From assembly GCF_029263785.1 (NCBI RefSeq), contig NZ_JAJUFE010000002.1:62001-126000 (forward strand): a stretch of 64,000 bases of DNA, given 5' to 3'. The DNA is from Pusillimonas sp. (GTDB lineage Bacteria; Pseudomonadota; Gammaproteobacteria; Burkholderiales; Burkholderiaceae_B). A program made the position numbers and the translations under genes. The notes beneath the pieces were generated by a model. The model saw only the letters and a list, made by a program, of their open reading frames with translations. It searched no databases and was not told the origin of the DNA. How positions within the stretch are numbered: the stretch's first letter is position 1; the number at the start of each line of letters is the position of its first letter. Shown piece after piece: positions 9,883-17,709 of this stretch.

Positions 9883-11697
9883 ATGACTATTTTCATCCGG
9901 GCCGGCGCCTGCGCTGCCCTTGCCCTCTGCCTCGCCCCTTCCTACGCGCAAGATTCCACCCAACTCGAACGCATTGTCGTCACGCCAGGCCGCATTGCCC
10001 AGTCACAAGCCAGCGCCCTGGGAGACGTCACCGTAATCAGCCGCGAAGAACTCTCTATGGCTGGCCAAAACAATCTCGCGCAGATCGTTTCTCGCCATTC
10101 GGGGATTCAATACGATGATTATGGTGGCCCGCAGACATTGAACAGCGTGTTCGTACGCGGGGCCAATTCGAACCAGACACTGGTGCTTGTCGATGGTGTC
10201 CGCATCAATAGTTCGATCGGGGGCTACCCGAACTGGAACGCCCTGGACCCTGCCATGATCGAGCGGGTTGAGATCCTTCGGGGGGCAGCCAGCAGCCTGT
10301 ACGGTTCCGACGCCATCGGCGGCGTCATCAATATCATCACCCGACAGGCCGAAGGCGACCAGCCGTTCAGTGCTTTTGCAAACTTTGGGGCGGGCTCCTA
10401 CGGTACCTTCAAATCAAGCACCGGCATTTCCGGCGCGCAAGACGGATGGAACTATGCATTTTCAGCCGCGATGGCCGGCAGCGACGGCTACAGTGCCACC
10501 AACAGAACTGAGCGTTTCGGCTATTTTCATCCGGATCATGATGGCTACCATCAACACAGCATCTCCGGGTCGCTGGGCTACCGGTGGCGTCCCGGTCACC
10601 ATGTGAATCTCTCAGCCTACAACAGCTATATCCATGGCGACTATGACGAATTCCAGACCGACCCCGCTTTGACCGTCACGCGCCAGCAGGCCTACACGCT
10701 GACAAGCACCCATGACATCACTGACAGGTGGCAAAGCATTCTGCGACTTGGCCTGACAAAGGAAACCGGACAGTCACTGACCCCGCACTGGTCAAATTTA
10801 TATTCCAGCCTGCAACGAAGCTACACCTGGCAGAACAATCTGCAACTAACGCAAAATCAGGACGTATCGCTGATACTGGAACGCCTGGAAGAACGGATCC
10901 GAAGTTCCGACCTGTTCGATCAGGACGCGCGCAATACAAACTCGGGCAATCTCGTCTGGCGCGGACAATTCACCCGCCACCACCTGCAGGCCAGCCTGCG
11001 CAACGACGCCATTTCCGGCCACGGCAGCCAGACCACAGGCTCGCTGGCCTACCGCTACGATATTGCCCCCGGCTGGCAGCTTGGGGTGGCCGGCAACACT
11101 GGCTTCAAGATGCCCACCATGAGAGACCTGTACGGCCCCTGGAGCGCCAATCCAAACCTCCAGCCCGAGAAGTCGCGCAATATTGAAGCGAGTCTGAAGT
11201 ACACCTCGAAGGCCTACGATCTGAGCCTGACCGCCTACCGGAACAAGGTGCGCAATCTTATAAACGCTGACGAGAACTGGATACTTCAAAACATCGACTC
11301 GGCGACGCTGCGCGGCCTGAGCCTTACCGCAGAACGCCATTGGAAGGACACGACAATCAGTGGCGGCTACGACTATCTCGACGCCCGCAACGACCAGACC
11401 GGCCTTCAGCTTAGCCGCCGCGCGAAACATGTGTACCGCGTAGGCGCACATCATCGCATCGGCCAACTCGAACTGGGCGCCCAGTACCAGTTCACCGGAA
11501 ACCGCTACGATGACTCCACGAATACCGTCCGGCTGGGCGGCTACGGCTTGCTGGATCTGACAGCGTCGTATGCCTTCACCTCCGCCGTCGCTGTACAGCT
11601 GCGCTGGAACAACGTTTTCGACAAGGACTACGCGAATGCGCACGGCTACAACATGCCGGGGTCAAATGTCTTCGTAAACCTTTCTGTGAAGATGTAG
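9883..11697 (+). CDS. btuB: TonB-dependent vitamin B12 receptor
   Basis: BtuB is an outer-membrane gated barrel that imports cobalamin using TonB energy. The 604-residue product has a signal peptide ending near SYAQ (about 22), a TonB box (ERIVVT, about 29-34), and a plug domain with the typical VFVRGANSNQTLVLVDGVRIN and ERVEILRGAASSLYGSDAIGGVINIIT segments. A barrel follows, ending in an aromatic-poor but typical VNLSVKM terminus. The start at 9883 was preferred to a longer in-frame start at 9748 because the latter lies inside the riboswitch and would hide the signal peptide. The riboswitch directly upstream supports a B12 ligand over another siderophore-like one. btuF follows 28 bases later. 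Confidence 0.94.
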   Translation: MTIFIRAGACAALALCLAPSYAQDSTQLERIVVTPGRIAQSQASALGDVTVISREELSMAGQNNLAQIVSRHSGIQYDDYGGPQTLNSVFVRGANSNQTLVLVDGVRINSSIGGYPNWNALDPAMIERVEILRGAASSLYGSDAIGGVINIITRQAEGDQPFSAFANFGAGSYGTFKSSTGISGAQDGWNYAFSAAMAGSDGYSATNRTERFGYFHPDHDGYHQHSISGSLGYRWRPGHHVNLSAYNSYIHGDYDEFQTDPALTVTRQQAYTLTSTHDITDRWQSILRLGLTKETGQSLTPHWSNLYSSLQRSYTWQNNLQLTQNQDVSLILERLEERIRSSDLFDQDARNTNSGNLVWRGQFTRHHLQASLRNDAISGHGSQTTGSLAYRYDIAPGWQLGVAGNTGFKMPTMRDLYGPWSANPNLQPEKSRNIEASLKYTSKAYDLSLTAYRNKVRNLINADENWILQNIDSATLRGLSLTAERHWKDTTISGGYDYLDARNDQTGLQLSRRAKHVYRVGAHHRIGQLELGAQYQFTGNRYDDSTNTVRLGGYGLLDLTASYAFTSAVAVQLRWNNVFDKDYANAHGYNMPGSNVFVNLSVKM

Positions 11698-11725
11698 GCG
11701 AAACCGGCTTCGGAGTCAAAAAGCG

Positions 11726-12673
11726 ATGTCATGCCAAGCTCATGCACAGCCCCTGATCAATGCATCGCTTTTGGCATCCTGGGGCGCCCGACTCGGCCTG
11801 CACCCGATACGGCACTGGATAATGGCTTTTATCCTGCTGTTCGCCTCAGGCTCCGCTCCGGCCTCCGCCCCCGAGCGAGTAGTCACTCTGGCCCCGCACA
11901 TCACAGAACTGCTGTACGCCGCGGGTGCCGGCCACACTTTGGTCGGCACGGTCATCAGCAGTGACTACCCGGAGTCAGTCAAAACCTTGCCAAAGGTAGG
12001 AGACGGGGCCGCCAGCATCAACATCGAAACGCTCATCAGTCTTCATCCTGACGTCGTTCTCGCCTGGCAGGCTTCGGGGGCCGTGGCCGCTGCCACCCCT
12101 TTACTCAAAAGCGTCGACATTCCCATTACCCTGATTGCCCCCGAAAGAATGGATGACATTCCCGACGCCATCGAACAACTGGGCACGCTTTTGGACACAC
12201 AAGCCGCAGCAAGCTCGCGGGCATCAAACATACGAGAAACCTTGGCGGCCTTGCGCAGCCAATATGCCCGGAAATCGCCCGTTTCTGTATACATCGAAAT
12301 CGGCGCTGCTCCGCTTTACGCGGTTGGCCGCGACACGCTTCTGAACGACGCGCTGAGCACCTGCGGCGGCTTCAACATTTTCCGGGACAGCAAGCTCCCG
12401 GCCCTTCCCATCAGCCCGGAACGCGTGCTTCACCAACGTCCTCAGCTTATCTTGATAGCCACGACGAACCCTGACCAGTTGAACGAGGCTCAAGCACGTT
12501 GGGGGAGACTCGGTCTTGGCCCGACCCATACGAGGATTTACGGCATAAACCCCGATGCTCTCTTCCGCCCAGGACCTCGGCTGGTTGACGCCGCCGTCGC
12601 TATCTGCCGATATCTTGAAAAGGCGCGAGAAACGTTTGGCGCGATGGATACCGCGACGGAGGCGAATTTATGA
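11726..12673 (+). CDS. btuF: Periplasmic cobalamin-binding protein
   Basis: The product is a cluster-A-type solute-binding protein (BtuF/FhuD fold). After a signal peptide ending near ASGSAPASA, the mature part starts RVVTLAPHITELLYAAGAG, the standard BtuF opening, followed by VGTVISSDYPESVKTLPKVGD. The ATG at 11726 has a GGAG Shine-Dalgarno sequence 10 bases upstream but gives a long n-region. The ATG at 11822 gives a compact signal peptide but no visible ribosome site; either is possible. It lies directly behind btuB and under the same riboswitch. The permease and ATPase partners BtuC and BtuD are not adjacent; the next sequence is a repeat element. Confidence 0.88.
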   Translation: MSCQAHAQPLINASLLASWGARLGLHPIRHWIMAFILLFASGSAPASAPERVVTLAPHITELLYAAGAGHTLVGTVISSDYPESVKTLPKVGDGAASINIETLISLHPDVVLAWQASGAVAAATPLLKSVDIPITLIAPERMDDIPDAIEQLGTLLDTQAAASSRASNIRETLAALRSQYARKSPVSVYIEIGAAPLYAVGRDTLLNDALSTCGGFNIFRDSKLPALPISPERVLHQRPQLILIATTNPDQLNEAQARWGRLGLGPTHTRIYGINPDALFRPGPRLVDAAVAICRYLEKARETFGAMDTATEANL

Positions 12674-12693
12674 TCTGTCAGGGTTTTTAAGGC

Positions 12694-12909
12694 GCCTGGA
12701 CGGGGGCTGCCCTGTAAAAATGGGCGCATCGTGCGGTCCGGCTGCGCCGGACTTCCCGGATCTGCCTCGTCCGGCGGGCGTCGGCCGAACTCAACCTCGC
12801 TGCTACGCAGCTCGGGATTCGGCAGACGGCCGCCGTCTTCCCCGCCTCCCTTCGTCAGCATCCGGCGCACGCTGGACGCCCTTTTTTACAGGGCAGCCCC
12901 CGTCCAGGC
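12694..12909. repeat. Palindromic repeat unit 1 (MITE-like, 216 bp)
   Basis: Two 33-bp arms (12694-12726 and 12877-12909) are inverted copies with one mismatch; 27 consecutive bases from the outer ends match perfectly. The 150-bp interior is GC-rich and holds smaller hairpins, including a perfect 7-bp stem with a TGC loop (GTCCGGC...GCCGGAC, 12736-12752) and GCTGC-TAC-GCAGC. No transposase is encoded. The layout fits a non-autonomous mobile element or a dispersed intergenic palindrome. It starts about 20 bases after the btuF stop, so the outer arms could also terminate transcription, since the left arm runs into TAAAAA and the right one contains TTTTTT. Confidence 0.75.
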
Positions 12910-13012
12910 TACATAATCTCCAGTGCGACCAGAACACATACAGGCGTAGGAAATGCACCCCTGGGATACAAAGTGCCGATCACCTTCAGCCCACCACCAC
13001 CCCCCAGTCTCA
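12910..13012. other. Spacer between the two palindromic units
   Basis: About 100 bases with no gene. A C-rich tract with CCACCACCACCCCCC at about 12991-13005 abuts the second repeat unit. No promoter or ribosome site stands out. Confidence 0.4.
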
Positions 13013-13231
13013 GGCCCTGGGACGTCTGGTGTGTTGCGCGCCGTCCGACCACGCCGCGCAGCCGGAGCGTTTGGGGAGGCAAGCCTCGCGCATGTTTGAG
13101 CGGCACGATTGTCGGACCACAGGTCCGACGCCGCGAGTTCGCGAGGCGCCCCAAACGTTTCGACTGCAAGGGGAGCCCGGCAACGCCGGGCCGCAGGGAG
13201 CGGCGCGCAACGCACCTGACGTCCCAGGGCC
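13013..13231. repeat. Palindromic repeat unit 2 (MITE-like, 219 bp)
   Basis: Two 31-bp arms (13013-13043 and 13201-13231) are inverted copies with two mismatches. Inside is a second nested inverted repeat (CGTTTGGGG 13068-13076 with CCCCAAACG 13149-13157). There are also two perfect short hairpins: GTCGGACC-ACA-GGTCCGAC (13111-13129) and GCCCGGC-AAC-GCCGGGC (13175-13191). The sequence differs from unit 1, but size, arm length and internal three-base-loop hairpins are strikingly alike. No coding capacity is evident; the open frame that crosses both units is a GC artefact. Confidence 0.75.
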
Positions 13232-13426
13232 TTTAAGAACCCATGATGGCCAATCACACGCAAATGACAGATCATCCCGGTTGCCGGCGCCATTCCTGCA
13301 CAAACCTCACCAAATGCATTATTCTTTTATATTCATCGCAGCAACCCCTTCCAAGACGGCAATCCGGTCACTCGCACCCTTTACCGCAAGTGCACCTCCC
13401 GTCACCGAATGCCAAATCTCTCGTAA
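13232..13426. other. thiG upstream region
   Basis: This 195-bp stretch must hold the thiG promoter. An AT-rich patch (about 13317-13336, ATTATTCTTTTATATTCATC) is the best candidate for a -10 region, but no clean -35 is seen. No TPP riboswitch core (CTGAGA with the ACCTGA partner) is present. None of the three forward frames encodes a ThiS-like peptide ending in GG. Confidence 0.4.
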
Positions 13427-14221
13427 ATGACTCAATCAGACACCTTCAAGCTCGCCGGACGCGAATTCACTTCACGCCTGCTCGTCGGCACCGGAAAATA
13501 CAAAGACTTCCAGGAAACCCGCGCCGCCATCGACGCCAGCGGTGCTCAGATCATTACAGTGGCAATCCGCCGGACCAACATCGGCCAAGATCCCGACCAG
13601 CCAAGCCTGCTCGACTACCTTCCCCCGTCCCAGTTCACCATCCTGCCCAACACCGCCGGCTGCTACACCGCCGTTGACGCCGTACGCACCTTGCGACTGG
13701 CCCGAGAGCTGCTCGATGGACATGATCTCGTCAAGCTCGAAGTCCTTGGCGACCAGAACAACCTCTTCCCCAATATGCCCGAAACATTGGAAGCCGCCAA
13801 AACACTGGTCAAGGACGGCTTCAAGGTCATGGTCTATTGTGCCGATGACCCCATTCAGTGCCGCATGCTGGAAGACATCGGCTGCGTCGCCATCATGCCC
13901 CTGGCCTCGCTGATCGGTTCCGGCATGGGCATCCTCAACCCCTGGAATCTGCGTCTGATCATCGACCAGTCCAGCGTTCCCGTGCTTGTTGACGCCGGCG
14001 TTGGTACGGCCTCCGATGCTGCCGTTGCCATGGAACTGGGTTGTGACGGCGTGCTGATGAACAGTGCCATCGCCGGTGCCCGCAATCCCGTTCTCATGGC
14101 CAGTGCCATGAAGAAAGCCGTCCAGGCCGGACGTGAGGCATTCCTTGCAGGCCGCATGCCCCGCAAGTTTTACACCGCCGATCCAAGCTCGCCAACCGAA
14201 GGTCTTATTCAGCCAAAATAG
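13427..14221 (+). CDS. thiG: Thiazole synthase
   Basis: ThiG builds the thiazole phosphate of thiamine from deoxyxylulose phosphate, dehydroglycine and ThiS-thiocarboxylate. The 264-residue TIM barrel shows [17 protein letters not shown] at the start, [20 protein letters not shown], the Schiff-base lysine in LVKLEVLGD (about 103), [12 protein letters not shown] for phosphate binding, and [22 protein letters not shown]. It is followed 43 bases later by thiD. The sulfur carrier ThiS, usually encoded just upstream in related genomes, is not here. Confidence 0.97.
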   Translation: MTQSDTFKLAGREFTSRLLVGTGKYKDFQETRAAIDASGAQIITVAIRRTNIGQDPDQPSLLDYLPPSQFTILPNTAGCYTAVDAVRTLRLARELLDGHDLVKLEVLGDQNNLFPNMPETLEAAKTLVKDGFKVMVYCADDPIQCRMLEDIGCVAIMPLASLIGSGMGILNPWNLRLIIDQSSVPVLVDAGVGTASDAAVAMELGCDGVLMNSAIAGARNPVLMASAMKKAVQAGREAFLAGRMPRKFYTADPSSPTEGLIQPK

Positions 14222-14264
14222 TGCTGTTCAAGGCTAGTTGTTCGATACCAGTTTTCGTCCAGAC

Positions 14265-15077
14265 ATGATCCCAAACACTCTTTCCATCGCCGGAGTCGAT
14301 CCCTCCGGCGGCGCCGGCGTACTGGCCGATGTCAAGGCCATGAGCGCCCTGGGCGCCTATGGCATGGCAGTTATTGCTGCGCTTACCGCCCAGAGCACCC
14401 AGGGCGTGACCGGCGTGAGTCCCGTGCCCGCAGCATTTGTAGCTCAACAGATTGATACCTTGTTTGCCGATGTACGGGTTGATGCCGTCAAGATCGGCAT
14501 GCTTGGCCAGCAGCCCGTCACACGTGCCGTCGCCGAACGCCTGGCCCATTGGAAGCCGGCCCATATCGTGCTGGATCCCGTCATGATCGCCAAAAGCGGC
14601 GACGCCTTGCTGGAACCCAGCGCAGTCAACGAGCTGCGTGAGAGCCTGCTGCCACTGGCCACCGTCCTGACTCCCAACCTGCCAGAGGCCGGTGTACTGG
14701 TCGAAGCATCTGCCGTCAACAACCTGCGCGACATGCGTCGTGTCGCCGAAAAGCTTCGCCGTCTGCTCAATGACTCCGGTGAGCGCTGGGTGTTTCTCAA
14801 GGGCGGCCACCTTCCAGGCCAGGATACCATCGACCTGCTTCATGACGGCGACCGCATGATCGAGCTTCCGGGCCGTCGCATCGATACGCGCAATACCCAC
14901 GGAACTGGCTGTACCTTGTCTGCCGCACTGGCTGCGCTGTTGCCTCAAACCGGTGGCGACATGCCCGAAGCCGCCAAGCGCGCCAAAGCGTATCTTGTTG
15001 CCGCCATTGGCCAGGCAGACAAGCTGAAAGTGGGTTCCGGACAAGGCCCCGTTCACCATTTTCATGACTGGTGGTAA
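14265..15077 (+). CDS. thiD: HMP kinase / HMP-P kinase
   Basis: ThiD phosphorylates hydroxymethylpyrimidine twice to HMP-PP, which ThiE joins to thiazole phosphate. The ribokinase-fold protein (270 residues) begins IPNTLSIAGVDPSGGAGVLADVKAM, with the HMP-binding segment DPSGGAG. It ends with the anion-hole/catalytic GTGCTLSAALAALLP motif. The ATG at 14265 was chosen because the family starts here; a TTG at 14238 would add nine residues. The gene pairs with thiG in a short thiamine operon; thiE is not in the window. Confidence 0.95.
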   Translation: MIPNTLSIAGVDPSGGAGVLADVKAMSALGAYGMAVIAALTAQSTQGVTGVSPVPAAFVAQQIDTLFADVRVDAVKIGMLGQQPVTRAVAERLAHWKPAHIVLDPVMIAKSGDALLEPSAVNELRESLLPLATVLTPNLPEAGVLVEASAVNNLRDMRRVAEKLRRLLNDSGERWVFLKGGHLPGQDTIDLLHDGDRMIELPGRRIDTRNTHGTGCTLSAALAALLPQTGGDMPEAAKRAKAYLVAAIGQADKLKVGSGQGPVHHFHDWW

Positions 15078-15164
15078 GTGTCCGTCGATACACTTGAATC
15101 GAAACCAATCGATACAGAATCGGTACAATGACCCCAGTTTGTTCTTCCTTCTTTTCTTGATGTT

Positions 15165-15845
15165 ATGACCGCAACCGGACTATCCGACACCGAACTCGCT
15201 CGCTTCAACATGGTAGAGCAGCAGATCCGCCCATGGCAGGTTCAGGATCCCAAAGTCCTGCAAGCACTATTTGATGTGCGACGCGAGCGCTTCGTACCGC
15301 CACATATGCGGGCCTTGGCATTTTCCGACATCGAACTGCCTTTGGTCATCAACGCCGTCGATACCCACGAAACCATGCTCACCCCCAAAGTCGAAGCCCG
15401 CCTGATTCAAGAGCTTCAACTTGAGCCCACCGACTGCGTCCTTGAAATTGGCACGGGTTCCGGCTATCAGGCGGCATTGCTTGCACGCCTGGCTCAGCAG
15501 GTAACCAGCATTGAAATCGACAGCCGCATCGCGGCCTTCGGCACCGACAACCTCAGGCGCAGCCAGGTCGACAACGTCAAGGTTGAAGTCGGCGACGCCC
15601 ATGCAGGTTGGGGTACAGCCGAGTACGACGCAATCCTTCTGACAGGTTCGGTACCTGCCGTTCCCGACGCCCTCAAGTACCAGCTGAGCATCGGGGGTCG
15701 CATGGTCGTGGTGGTGGGAACACAGCCGGTCATGACTGCCTGTCGTATTACGCGAACCAGTGCCGCCAGCTTCGACACCGAAGGCCTGTTCGACACCGTC
15801 ATCAAGCCACTGCGCGGTACGGCAGTGTCTCAGTTCAAGTTCTAA
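15165..15845 (+). CDS. Isoaspartyl methyltransferase-like protein, degenerate catalytic motif
   Basis: A 226-residue class I methyltransferase with the SAM loop CVLEIGTGSGYQAALLARL (about 91-109) and overall PCMT architecture (FVPPHMRALAFSDIELPL near 43-60). In true isoaspartyl methyltransferases the next segment reads TISxPxxVA, with a catalytic serine. Here it reads ETMLTPKVEARL (69-80), so the serine is lost and isoaspartate repair activity is doubtful. Such homologues are commonly encoded directly before tolC in Burkholderiales; their role is unknown to me. The TAA is followed immediately by the tolC ATG, so the two are co-translated. Confidence 0.82.
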   Translation: MTATGLSDTELARFNMVEQQIRPWQVQDPKVLQALFDVRRERFVPPHMRALAFSDIELPLVINAVDTHETMLTPKVEARLIQELQLEPTDCVLEIGTGSGYQAALLARLAQQVTSIEIDSRIAAFGTDNLRRSQVDNVKVEVGDAHAGWGTAEYDAILLTGSVPAVPDALKYQLSIGGRMVVVVGTQPVMTACRITRTSAASFDTEGLFDTVIKPLRGTAVSQFKF

Positions 15846-17186
15846 ATGCGTCCGGGCCCGATGCGTTACGTTCTCGCGGCAGTCATCAGTTTCGCCGCCT
15901 GTTTTCCGGCATTGGCCCAAGACCTGCTCGCAACCTGGGCAGCCGCCTTGCAGCGTGACCCGATTTACGCTGCCGCACGCGCCGGACGAGATGCCGACCA
16001 GGAAAAGATTCCCCAGGCGCGCGCCAAGCTGCTTCCTTACATCACTCTGGATTCGGCCGGCGAAATCAACGACGTACGCAGGACCAACTTCCAGCATCAC
16101 GAAACCCGCGGCGTTGGCCTGTGGGCCCTGACCCTGACCCAACCTATTGTCGACGTCGGCACCTGGAGCCGCCTGCGGCAATCAGAATACATCGCAGACT
16201 CTGCCAACCTGGCCCTGCAGCAGGCGTACCAAGACCTCATCTTGCGCGTCTCGCAAGCCTACTTCGATGTGCTTGCCGCACAAGATACGCTGAGCACAAT
16301 CCAGGCACAGAAACGCGCCGTCGAAACACAACTCGAAGCTGCCGAGCGTGGCTTCGAGCTGGGCGCTACCACCGTCACCGACATTCACGAGGCGCGTTCG
16401 CGACTTGATCTTCTCAATGCCTCTGAGATCGAAGCGCAGAACGCCCTTCAGATCAGTGAAGACCAGCTTGCAAAAATCACCGGCGAACGTCCGGCCGAAC
16501 TGGCTGGGCTTGATCCCGAAACCTCGTTACCCCCTCCGGCTCCGGCGCGCCTCGATGACTGGACCGCCCAGTCTGCGCAGGCAAGTCTGGATGTCGCTCG
16601 CGCGCGTCTCGACACCCTTATCGCCGAAAAACAAATCGATATTGCCAAGGGCGGCCACTACCCCACGTTAAGCCTGTATGCGCAGACAGGTAGCGCGAGC
16701 GATCGCGGAATCAACGGCCAGCGCAACGGCCCTCGCTCGATCGATTCCGCTGTGGGGCTGCAACTGTCAATCCCGTTGTTCAGCGGAGGCGAAATTTCGT
16801 CTCAGGTTCGCGAACAGACATCCCGCCTTCAGCAGGCTCGTTATATTTACGAATCGGCCAAGCGTCAGGCCGTGCAATCGACCCAGCAGTATTTTTCGGG
16901 AGTGATATCCGGCCTGTCTCGCATTGAGGCTTTAAGGGCCGCCGAAAAGTCCAGTCTGGCTTCACTTGAGGCCAACCGTACCGGTTATGAACTGGGCGTA
17001 CGGGTCAATATCGACGTGCTCAATGCCCAGCAGCAGCTGTACGAAACACGGCGTGCCTTGTCGCGCGCCCGGTACGAAACGCTGATGAACAGCCTGCGCC
17101 TGAAGGCAGCCAGCGGCATCCTCAGCGATGAAGACATTGTCGCCATCAACAGCCTGCTCAAGGTCCCGACGCAACTATCCCAGTAA
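15846..17186 (+). CDS. tolC: TolC-family outer-membrane efflux channel
   Basis: The 446-residue product has a signal peptide ending near PALAQ (about 24) and two OEP repeats of long alpha-helical barrel segments separated by beta strands. Typical features are LTLTQPIVDVGTWSRLRQSE, RVSQAYFDVLAAQDTLSTIQAQKRAVE, GLQLSIPLFSGGEISSQVRE and NIDVLNAQQQLYETRRALSRARYETL. As trimers these form the outer-membrane exit for RND and ABC exporters and for type I secretion. The start codon abuts the stop of the preceding methyltransferase-like gene. No inner-membrane pump is adjacent, so it is probably a general-purpose TolC. Confidence 0.93.
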   Translation: MRPGPMRYVLAAVISFAACFPALAQDLLATWAAALQRDPIYAAARAGRDADQEKIPQARAKLLPYITLDSAGEINDVRRTNFQHHETRGVGLWALTLTQPIVDVGTWSRLRQSEYIADSANLALQQAYQDLILRVSQAYFDVLAAQDTLSTIQAQKRAVETQLEAAERGFELGATTVTDIHEARSRLDLLNASEIEAQNALQISEDQLAKITGERPAELAGLDPETSLPPPAPARLDDWTAQSAQASLDVARARLDTLIAEKQIDIAKGGHYPTLSLYAQTGSASDRGINGQRNGPRSIDSAVGLQLSIPLFSGGEISSQVREQTSRLQQARYIYESAKRQAVQSTQQYFSGVISGLSRIEALRAAEKSSLASLEANRTGYELGVRVNIDVLNAQQQLYETRRALSRARYETLMNSLRLKAASGILSDEDIVAINSLLKVPTQLSQ

Positions 17187-17232
17187 GCGGCCACACGTCC
17201 AGGCATATTCACGCTTGACGCCAAAAAACGCT

Positions 17233-17709
17233 TCAGGCTCGTATCTTATTGATCAGAGCCGTGGTAGAGCGCTCAAATTCGAACGGAATTGCTACCGCGC
17301 GACCACCCCAGGATTCGACCAATGCGGTTTCGGGCAAGGCCTTCATGTCGTAGTCGCCCCCCTTTACGATGATATCTGGTCGAAGCTCAGAGATCAGTTC
17401 GAAAGGTGTGTCTTCGTGGAAGCTCGTCACGTACGAAACGCTGGAAAGCGCCGCCAGCAAGGCGGCGCGATCGGACTGCGAATTCAGGGGCCGGTCAGCA
17501 CCCTTTCCCAGGCGCTTGACGGAGTCATCTGTATTGACAGCCACAATCAGGGTCGCGCCCAGTTGTGCCGCCTTGTCGAGATACGTTGCATGACCCCTGT
17601 GCAGAATGTCGAAGACGCCGTTGGTGAACACCAGCGGCCGGGCAAATTCGCCCGAACGCGCAATACATTCATCGCGCGTCAGCATCTTTGACTCGAACCG
17701 GACGCTCAT
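17233..17709 (-). CDS. rfaE2: Heptose 1-phosphate adenylyltransferase (HldE domain 2)
   Basis: The protein activates D-glycero-beta-D-manno-heptose 1-phosphate with ATP to ADP-heptose for the LPS inner core. Its 158 residues match only the C-terminal domain of the bifunctional enteric HldE, so the kinase domain must be a separate gene elsewhere. It shows FTNGVFDILHRGHATYL with the HxGH nucleotidyltransferase motif (HRGH, 37-40), VNTDDSVKRLGKG and the FERSTTALINKIR end. The ATG at 17709 overlaps the stop of the upstream di-iron gene (ATGA), indicating coupled translation. A longer in-frame start would lie inside that gene. Confidence 0.93.
   Translation of the reverse strand: MSVRFESKMLTRDECIARSGEFARPLVFTNGVFDILHRGHATYLDKAAQLGATLIVAVNTDDSVKRLGKGADRPLNSQSDRAALLAALSSVSYVTSFHEDTPFELISELRPDIIVKGGDYDMKALPETALVESWGGRAVAIPFEFERSTTALINKIRA

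Noticed and set aside
9568-9963. A 131-codon minus-strand frame between metH and btuB
   Set aside because: It is antisense to the cobalamin riboswitch and the btuB start and resembles no protein family.
12694-13231. CRISPR array
   Set aside because: The repeats are inverted pairs of two different sequences, not regularly spaced direct repeats with unique spacers.
12555-13430. A 291-codon plus-strand frame across the btuF end and both palindromic units
   Set aside because: The translation is low-complexity, rich in Arg/Pro, overlaps btuF and reads through inverted repeats; no ribosome site or family match.
14205-15128. A 307-codon minus-strand frame
   Set aside because: Antisense to thiD; the Gly/His/Gln-rich product is typical of a shadow frame.
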